Below, piece by piece: positions 58,382 through 64,000 of a DNA stretch of 64,000 bases. The notes under the pieces are model-generated. The model worked only from the letters and a program-made list of their open reading frames with translations. It was not told where the DNA came from and did not search any database. The number at the start of each line of letters is the position of its first letter. Positions within the stretch are counted from its first letter, which is position 1. Position numbers and translations under genes: made by a program. This stretch comes from an uncultured Bacteroides sp. (GTDB lineage: Bacteria > Bacteroidota > Bacteroidia > Bacteroidales > Bacteroidaceae), in assembly GCF_963676325.1 (NCBI RefSeq), contig NZ_OY781099.1, forward strand, positions 124,001 through 188,000, given 5' to 3'.

Positions 58382-60055
58382 ATGATAGAAACTGTACGAA
58401 TATATTGCCAGAATAATGGTGCCTATAAAGATTTTCCAATTGGAAGCTCTCTTTTCCAGATCTTTAAAGGGTTTAATCTTGATTTCCCTTATCCGGTAGT
58501 AAGTGCCAAAGTGAATAATCGGACAGAAGGGTTAAACTTTCGTGTTTATAATAATAAAGATATTGAATTCCTGGACATAAGAGATTTGTCGGGTATGCGA
58601 ACTTATGTTCGTTCATTGTGCTTTGTTTTATGCAAGGCTGTAGATGAAGTCTTTCCACATGGAAAAATCCGTCTTGAGCACCCTGTTTCAAAAGGCTATT
58701 TTTGTAACCTTCTTATTGGACGCCCCATCACAACTGACGATGTGGCTCGAATAAAAAAAAGGATGCAGGAAATTATAAGTGAAAATATCCCTTATCATCG
58801 GGTTGAATGCCATATTTCGGAGGCTGTCAAATTGTTTACTGAGCACAATATGATGGATAAAGTCAAGCTACTTGAAACATCAGGTTCACTATATACTTAT
58901 TATTATACACTCGGTGATCATATTGATTATTACTATGGAAGTCTGCTCCCTCGTACCGGCGATATTAAATTATTTGATGTAGTAAAGTACTATGGTGGGT
59001 TGCTTCTTCGTATTCCCAGTAAGGAAAATCCCGATGTACTGGAGGAGGTAGTAAAGCAAGAAAAGATGCTCGATGTTTTCAAAGAGTATTTAAAATGGAG
59101 CGACATTATGGATATGAATAATGTGGGCGATTTTAATGTGGCCTGCAATGAAGGAAATGCTACTGATATTATTAATGTGGCGGAAGCTCTGCAGGAGAAG
59201 AAGATAGCCAGAATAGCCGATACCATTTTTGAACGTGGAGAGAACGGTGGTAAGGTGAAGCTTGTGTTAATCTCGGGTCCTTCTTCTTCGGGTAAAACAA
59301 CATTCTGTAAACGCCTTTCTGTTCAGTTAATGACAAATGGTCTAAAGCCTTACTCCATTTCGCTTGATAATTATTTTGTGGACAGAGAAGAAACACCGTT
59401 GGATGAAAAAGGTAATTATGACTATGAGTCTCTTTATGCCCTTGATCTGAAGCTTTTTAATACTCATTTGCAAGCATTGCTCAGAGGAGAAGAAGTAGAG
59501 ATTCCAACGTTCAATTTTGCCATGGGGCGGAAAGAGTTTCGAGGCGATAAGCTTAAGATTGATGAAAATACGATTCTGATATTAGAGGGCATTCATGCAC
59601 TAAATCCTGAACTAACGCCACTGATTCCACCTGAAAAGAAATTTAAGATTTATGTTTCAGCGTTGACAACTATCTCACTGGATGATCATAACTGGATACC
59701 AACCACAGACAATCGTTTGCTCCGTCGTATTATCCGTGATAATAATTATCGGGGATACTCTGCCCGGGAAACTATTTCACGCTGGCCAAGTGTGCGGGCA
59801 GGTGAAGATAAATGGATTTTCCCTTATCAGGAGAATGCAGATGTCATGTTTAATTCTGCCTTGCTATTTGAACTGGCTGTGTTGCGGCTCTATGTAGAGC
59901 CCATATTAACGGGAGTTCCCCGAAACTGTCCGGAATATGCAGAAGCTTATCGGTTGTTGAAGTTCATTAAATATTTTGTACCTATACAGGATAAAGAGAT
60001 CCCTCCTACTTCCCTTTTAAGAGAGTTTCTTGGAGGCAGTAGTTTTAAGTATTAA
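58382..60055 (+). CDS. TGS-domain nucleoside (uridine) kinase
   Basis: A 557-residue fusion protein. The N-terminal part (about 1-70) is a TGS-like domain, next a ThrRS-type second additional domain (HPVSKGYFCNLL and HRVECHISEAVKLF). The C-terminal half is a uridine-kinase-like P-loop kinase: ISGPSSSGKTTFCKRLSVQL near residue 297 and LEGIHALNPELT. The same fusion is widespread in Bacteroidota. Substrate is likely a nucleoside. Confidence 0.9.
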   Translation: MIETVRIYCQNNGAYKDFPIGSSLFQIFKGFNLDFPYPVVSAKVNNRTEGLNFRVYNNKDIEFLDIRDLSGMRTYVRSLCFVLCKAVDEVFPHGKIRLEHPVSKGYFCNLLIGRPITTDDVARIKKRMQEIISENIPYHRVECHISEAVKLFTEHNMMDKVKLLETSGSLYTYYYTLGDHIDYYYGSLLPRTGDIKLFDVVKYYGGLLLRIPSKENPDVLEEVVKQEKMLDVFKEYLKWSDIMDMNNVGDFNVACNEGNATDIINVAEALQEKKIARIADTIFERGENGGKVKLVLISGPSSSGKTTFCKRLSVQLMTNGLKPYSISLDNYFVDREETPLDEKGNYDYESLYALDLKLFNTHLQALLRGEEVEIPTFNFAMGRKEFRGDKLKIDENTILILEGIHALNPELTPLIPPEKKFKIYVSALTTISLDDHNWIPTTDNRLLRRIIRDNNYRGYSARETISRWPSVRAGEDKWIFPYQENADVMFNSALLFELAVLRLYVEPILTGVPRNCPEYAEAYRLLKFIKYFVPIQDKEIPPTSLLREFLGGSSFKY

Positions 60056-60138
60056 ATCTTTATATAGGTATTGTCGCTTTTTGTCTGTTTACAGGAAACA
60101 AATAAGTCCTGAATAGTACGCTATATCGAACTATTCAT

Positions 60139-60146
60139 TAAATTTG
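60139..60146 (+). promoter_or_regulatory. Bacteroides-type promoter of rpoN
   Basis: TAAATTTG, a TAnnTTTG box, 31 bases before the rpoN ATG. Confidence 0.5.
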
Positions 60147-60176
60147 TAGCGTGTTTAAGGTTTAATTAATTTAAAA

Positions 60177-61640
60177 ATGGCGCAAGGTTCTCATCAGATA
60201 CAGTCACAACAACAGGTTCAGACACTTTCTCCACAGCAAATTCAGGTCGTTAAATTGCTTGAATTGCCAGCGGTGGAACTGGAAGATCGTGTTCGTGCCG
60301 AAATTCTGGAAAATCCGGCTCTCGAAGAAGGGGGAGACGAAGGCGCTGCTGAGGATAATTTAGAGAAGAATAACCTGGACGAAGACTCTTCTGGTGATTC
60401 AAGCGAGGATTATTCCTTGGGCGATTACCTTACAGAAGATGACATCCCCGACTATAAACTTCAGGAAAGCAGTCGTTCCAGAGAGGGACGAGCTGAAGAT
60501 ATTCCTTTTTCCGAGGTTACCTCTTTTTATGAGATTCTTAAAGAACAGCTGGGTGAACTTAATTTGACTGAATGGCAGCAAGAATTGGCCGAATATCTTA
60601 TTGGCTCTCTTGATGATGATGGACTGTTAAGAAAAAGCCTGTATAACATCTCCGATGAACTGGCTATTTATGCCGGCGTTGACGCAAGTGAGGCGAAACT
60701 GGAAGAAGTGCTTAAAATTATACAGGACTTTGATCCTGCAGGAATTGGTGCCCGGTCTTTACAGGAATGCCTGCTTATACAGATAAAACGGAAGGATGAC
60801 TCTCCTATAAAGCAAACCGAAATAAGTATCATAGAAAAGTGTTATGATGATTTTACCCGCAAACATTGGGATAAGATTATGCAACGGCTCAACCTTTCAG
60901 AAGAAAGGTTCAATGAAGCACTTCACGAAATAACCAAACTGAATCCTCGTCCGGGTAGTTCTCTGGGAGAAACTATCGGAAGAAATCTCCAGCAGATTGT
61001 TCCTGATTTTATTGTGGATACCTATGATGATGGAACAATCACTTTGAACCTCAATAACAGAAATGTACCGGAATTACGCATGAACCGTAATTTTATGGAT
61101 ATGCTTGAGGAGCATACAAAGAACAAGGCAAATCAATCGAAGGAATCTAAAAATGCCATGCTTTTCCTGAAACAAAAGATTGATGCTGCTCAGGGATTTA
61201 TTGAAGCAGTAAAACAAAGACAAAATACTCTTGTTACAACGATGCAGGCCATCATTGATCTGCAGCACTCGTTTTTCCTTGAAGGAGACGAATCATTGTT
61301 AAAACCAATGATCCTGAAAGATGTGGCCGACCGTACCGGTCTGGATATCTCAACCATCTCTCGCGTTAGTAACAGTAAATATGTTCAAACTAACTATGGA
61401 ATATTCTCTCTTAAATATTTCTTTGGCGAAGGCTTTACAACGGGCGACGGCGAGGAAATGTCGTCCAGAGAGATCAGACGGATATTGAAGGAGCATATAG
61501 AAAACGAAGATAAGAAGAAACCTTTAACAGACGATGAATTGACAGATATTCTGAACAAGGAAGGTTTCCCAATTGCCCGACGGACCGTTGCCAAATACAG
61601 GCAACAGCTGAATATTCCTGTGGCAAGACTTAGAAAGTGA
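60177..61640 (+). CDS. rpoN: RNA polymerase sigma54 factor RpoN
   Basis: A 487-residue sigma54 that recognises -24/-12 promoters and needs an AAA+ activator. Region I is Gln/Leu-rich (QQVQTLSPQQIQVVKLLELP), followed by an acidic stretch (about 55-90), the core-binding part (FDPAGIGARSLQECLLIQI) and the C-terminal helix-turn-helix and RpoN box (ARRTVAKYRQQL). It is the natural partner of the NifA-type activator at 5768 and would read the three GT-type promoters of the nif/mod block. Confidence 0.97.
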   Translation: MAQGSHQIQSQQQVQTLSPQQIQVVKLLELPAVELEDRVRAEILENPALEEGGDEGAAEDNLEKNNLDEDSSGDSSEDYSLGDYLTEDDIPDYKLQESSRSREGRAEDIPFSEVTSFYEILKEQLGELNLTEWQQELAEYLIGSLDDDGLLRKSLYNISDELAIYAGVDASEAKLEEVLKIIQDFDPAGIGARSLQECLLIQIKRKDDSPIKQTEISIIEKCYDDFTRKHWDKIMQRLNLSEERFNEALHEITKLNPRPGSSLGETIGRNLQQIVPDFIVDTYDDGTITLNLNNRNVPELRMNRNFMDMLEEHTKNKANQSKESKNAMLFLKQKIDAAQGFIEAVKQRQNTLVTTMQAIIDLQHSFFLEGDESLLKPMILKDVADRTGLDISTISRVSNSKYVQTNYGIFSLKYFFGEGFTTGDGEEMSSREIRRILKEHIENEDKKKPLTDDELTDILNKEGFPIARRTVAKYRQQLNIPVARLRK

Positions 61641-61653
61641 ATGAAATTAATCA

Positions 61654-62277
61654 ATGAAAATGGAAAAAAGTAATCTAAATAAATCAGCCCGAATTATATC
61701 AGCAATATTTAATCCCTTTATTGTGCCATTCCTGGCATTTGGGGTATTGTTCTTTTTTTCTTATCTGAACATGCTCCCTTTAACCTATCGTTTAGTAGTG
61801 CTAGGGGTTGTTTATGCTTTCACCATTCTGTTGCCTACAATTGCAATTTTCTTTTTTAGAAAAATCAATGGCTGGGGCATGGGTGTGTTCAAAGATAGAA
61901 AGAAACGTTTTGTCCCTTATATACTTACAATCATTTGTTATATAGCTTGTTTGATTATGATGGTAAGAATGAACTTACCCCGCTACATGACAGGAATCAT
62001 TATAGCATCATTATTAGCAATAATTCTGTGTGTTCTAATAAACCTGAAATGGAAGATCAGTGAACACATGACCGCTATGGGAGGTGTAGTAGGTGGACTA
62101 ATAGCTTTCAGCTTTATGTTTAATTATAACCCCACTTACTGGCTATGTCTGTTTATCTTAATTGCCGGCGGATTGGGTTCTGCTCGTATTTTGCTGCGAC
62201 ATCACACATTGCTGGAAGTTTTAACCGGTTTTTCGGCCGGATTTCTTTGTGCTGTTTTTGGAATTTTGTTTCTTTAA
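61654..62277 (+). CDS. PAP2-like integral membrane protein
   Basis: A 207-residue membrane protein with six hydrophobic helices. The PAP2 phosphatase motifs are recognisable but degenerate: KDRKKRFVPY for motif 1, SEHMTAMGG for motif 2, and ARILLRHHTLLEVLTGFSAG for motif 3 with its His. It may be a lipid phosphatase or an inactive relative. It starts 13 bases after rpoN. Confidence 0.75.
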   Translation: MKMEKSNLNKSARIISAIFNPFIVPFLAFGVLFFFSYLNMLPLTYRLVVLGVVYAFTILLPTIAIFFFRKINGWGMGVFKDRKKRFVPYILTIICYIACLIMMVRMNLPRYMTGIIIASLLAIILCVLINLKWKISEHMTAMGGVVGGLIAFSFMFNYNPTYWLCLFILIAGGLGSARILLRHHTLLEVLTGFSAGFLCAVFGILFL

Positions 62278-62302
62278 TTATAAAACTATAAAAACATAAC
62301 TT

Positions 62303-62683
62303 ATGAACTTTCCTGAAAATTTAAAGTACACTAGCGAACACGAATGGGTTCGTTTAGAAGGAGAATTTGCCTACGTAGGTATAACAGATTACGCACAAGA
62401 GCAATTGGGCGACATTGTATTTGTTGATGTACCTGTTGTGGGTGAACCCCTGGCATTGGGAGAAGTTTTTGGAACAATAGAGGTAGTGAAAACTATTTCT
62501 GATCTGTTCCTTCCTGTCTCTGGTGAGATCCTTGAGATCAATGCTTCTTTAGAAGAGAATCCGGAGTTGGTAAACTCTGATCCGTATGGTGAAGGGTGGA
62601 TCGTGAAAGTAAAACCGTCTGATCTTTCAGAATTAGACACTTTACTTGATGCGACAGCATATCGTAAACTAATTAATGAATAA
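62303..62683 (+). CDS. gcvH: Glycine cleavage system H protein
   Basis: A 126-residue lipoyl carrier of the glycine cleavage complex, which shuttles the aminomethyl group between P, T and L proteins. The lipoylated Lys is K63 in GTIEVVKTISD. The N-terminal LKYTSEHEWVRLEG and YGEGWIVKVKPSDL are further family marks. The other gcv genes are not in the window. Confidence 0.97.
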   Translation: MNFPENLKYTSEHEWVRLEGEFAYVGITDYAQEQLGDIVFVDVPVVGEPLALGEVFGTIEVVKTISDLFLPVSGEILEINASLEENPELVNSDPYGEGWIVKVKPSDLSELDTLLDATAYRKLINE

Positions 62684-62692
62684 ATAAAAATT

Positions 62693-63199
62693 ATGACTCC
62701 AGTAGTAAGTATTATTATGGGCAGTACCTCGGATCTGCCGGTTATGGACAAAGCAGCTGCATTTCTTAATGATATGGAAGTTCCTTTTGAAATAAACGCC
62801 TTATCCGCACACCGTACTCCCGAAGCAGTGGAAGAGTTTTCCAAGAGTGCAAAACAGCGTGGTATAAAGATTATTATTGCAGCAGCAGGTATGGCTGCTC
62901 ATCTTCCGGGTGTAATTGCAGCATCTACAACTTTGCCTGTGATAGGTGTTCCCATAAAGTCTACTTTGGAGGGAATGGATGCTTTGCTGGCTATCGTTCA
63001 AATGCCTCCGGGAATACCAGTGGCAACTGTTGGAATCAATGCTTCTCTTAACGCCGCAATTCTTGCTGTTCAGATTCTCTCACTCTCAGATAAAGACCTG
63101 GAAGTGAAGTTCTCGGCATATAAAGAAGGCTTAAAGAAGAAGATTGTAAAGGCCAACGAAGAACTGAAAGAGGTAAAGTACCAGTTTAAAACTAATTAA
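62693..63199 (+). CDS. purE: N5-CAIR mutase
   Basis: A 168-residue class I PurE that rearranges N5-carboxyaminoimidazole ribonucleotide to CAIR in purine synthesis. Signatures are IIMGSTSDLPVMDKAAAFL, the catalytic His in ALSAHRTPE, and AAAGMAAHLPGVIAASTTLP. Nine bases after gcvH; the purK partner is not seen here. Confidence 0.97.
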   Translation: MTPVVSIIMGSTSDLPVMDKAAAFLNDMEVPFEINALSAHRTPEAVEEFSKSAKQRGIKIIIAAAGMAAHLPGVIAASTTLPVIGVPIKSTLEGMDALLAIVQMPPGIPVATVGINASLNAAILAVQILSLSDKDLEVKFSAYKEGLKKKIVKANEELKEVKYQFKTN

Positions 63200-63216
63200 T
63201 TTAATGCAATGACTTA

Positions 63217-63256
63217 CATGCCGGCAGAAACTAGTCAGATGGTTTCTGCTGGCATG
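63217..63256 (+). other. Hairpin between purE and ispG
   Basis: CATGCCGGCAGAAAC (63217-63231) pairs with GTTTCTGCTGGCATG (63242-63256), 15 bp with one G-U-type mismatch and a 10-base loop. No T run follows, so it is not a clear terminator. It lies in the message upstream of the chosen ispG start and within an in-frame N-terminal extension from the ATG at 63209. Confidence 0.6.
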
Positions 63257-63280
63257 TTGTCTATTAATCCTAAGCAGAGA

Positions 63281-64000
63281 ATGGACTATTTTAATTATTC
63301 CCGTCGTAAATCATCAGTTGTAAATATCGGAGGAACTCCGCTGGGAGGAGAGAATCCTATCCGCATACAATCCATGACAAATACTTCCACACAGGATACC
63401 GAAGCTAGTGTGGCTCAGGCAAAAAGAATTGTTGATGCCGGAGGAGAATATGTGCGTCTCACCACTCAGGGAATCAAAGAAGCGGAAAATTTAATGAATA
63501 TAAATGTTGCGCTTCGACAATCCGGATACATGGTTCCTTTGGTTGCCGATGTTCACTTCAATCCTAAAGTAGCCGATGTGGCAGCCTGTTATGCCGAGAA
63601 AGTAAGAATCAACCCCGGCAATTACGTTGATGCCGCTCGTACTTTCAAGAAGTTTGAGTATACCGACGAAGAATATGCTCAGGAACTACAGAAAATTCGT
63701 GAGCGTTTTGTTCCTTTTCTGAATATCTGCAAAGAAAATTATACCGCAATTCGTATTGGCGTAAACCATGGATCACTATCCGATCGTATAATGAGCCGAT
63801 ATGGCGATACGCCGGAGGGAATCGTTGAATCGTGCATGGAATTTCTGCGCATTTGTGTGGAGGAGAATTTTACTGCCGTTGTTATTTCTATAAAAGCTTC
63901 TAATACAGTAGTAATGGTAAGAACCGTACGACTTCTGGTGGCAACGATGGAAAAGGAAGGAATGAATTTCCCTCTTCATCTTGGCGTTACCGAAGCAGGA
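63281..64000 (+). CDS. ispG: HMB-PP synthase IspG (GcpE), 3' end cut by window
   Basis: First 240 codons of IspG, the [4Fe-4S] enzyme turning methylerythritol cyclodiphosphate into HMBPP in the non-mevalonate pathway. The start MDYFNYSRRKSSVVNIGGTP, IRIQSMTNTSTQDTEAS, GGEYVRLTTQG and VADVHFNPKVADVAA are clear. Bacteroidota IspG carries an insert and is about 600 residues, so over half lies outside the window. An in-frame ATG at 63209 would add 24 residues across a hairpin; the conserved start favours 63281. Confidence 0.96.
   Translation, partial: MDYFNYSRRKSSVVNIGGTPLGGENPIRIQSMTNTSTQDTEASVAQAKRIVDAGGEYVRLTTQGIKEAENLMNINVALRQSGYMVPLVADVHFNPKVADVAACYAEKVRINPGNYVDAARTFKKFEYTDEEYAQELQKIRERFVPFLNICKENYTAIRIGVNHGSLSDRIMSRYGDTPEGIVESCMEFLRICVEENFTAVVISIKASNTVVMVRTVRLLVATMEKEGMNFPLHLGVTEAG

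Overview
The window is a chromosomal segment of a Bacteroidales bacterium, most likely a Bacteroides-like anaerobe that fixes nitrogen. The evidence is low-GC DNA, Bacteroides-type -7 boxes (TAnnTTTG) before many genes, typical Bacteroidota families (DUF4271, DUF3098, DUF4491, SusB-type GH97, TGS-uridine kinase fusion) and Bacteroides-like housekeeping gene orders. I see no insertion sequence, prophage or CRISPR array. Many start codons are placed downstream of the longest possible ORF because a promoter or terminator occupies the longer N-terminus.

1-4.98 kb, minus strand: LOG-family protein, DUF4271 protein, hemD, a strong terminator, rnpA, yidD, tatD and tyrS (3' end cut by the window). 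4.94-5.77 kb is a long gap holding one copy of a diverged structured repeat. 5.77-8.47 kb, plus strand: nifA-type sigma54 activator, GNAT acetyltransferase, a NifX/NifB-C-like FeMo-cofactor protein and a Nif11-like protein. 8.45-19.25 kb, minus strand: a complete minimal Mo-nitrogenase cluster, nifH-nifI1-nifI2-nifD-nifK followed by nifE-nifN-nifB-[2Fe-2S] ferredoxin-nifV-unknown helical gene. 19.49-23.82 kb, minus strand: a molybdate operon, mop-modE(N domain only)-outer-membrane barrel-modA-modB-modC.

The nif and mod blocks look like one regulon. I find three sigma54-type promoters (TGGCACG, four bases, then a -12 element with GT instead of GC), before nifH, nifE and mop. Each has an ACAT-WW-ATGT palindrome 70-165 bases further upstream, the likely site of the NifA-type activator. 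The sigma54 gene itself (rpoN) lies at 60.2 kb. The nifK-nifE gap also carries overlapping hairpins that look like a terminator with an alternative fold.

24-31 kb, minus strand: metK with a SAM-II riboswitch in its leader and a clear terminator, then a run of methyltransferase-ftsX-DUF3098-uppP-truB-queA-folK. 31-35.4 kb, plus strand: GH31 and GH97 alpha-glucosidases. 35.4-35.9 kb is a repeat-rich gap with the second copy of the structured element. 35.9-64 kb: orphan immunity-like lipoprotein, HAD phosphatase, tRNA-Met(CAT), acyltransferase, THUMP-like methyltransferase, GNAT-like protein, parE-coaD-S41 protease-calcium P-ATPase-HAD-ribF, a Cys-less HMA membrane protein, sufE, glutaminyl cyclase, LD-carboxypeptidase, ptb-buk, Lrp regulator, two FKBP isomerases, sirtuin, rubredoxin, TGS-uridine kinase, rpoN, PAP2-like protein, gcvH, purE and ispG (cut by the window end).
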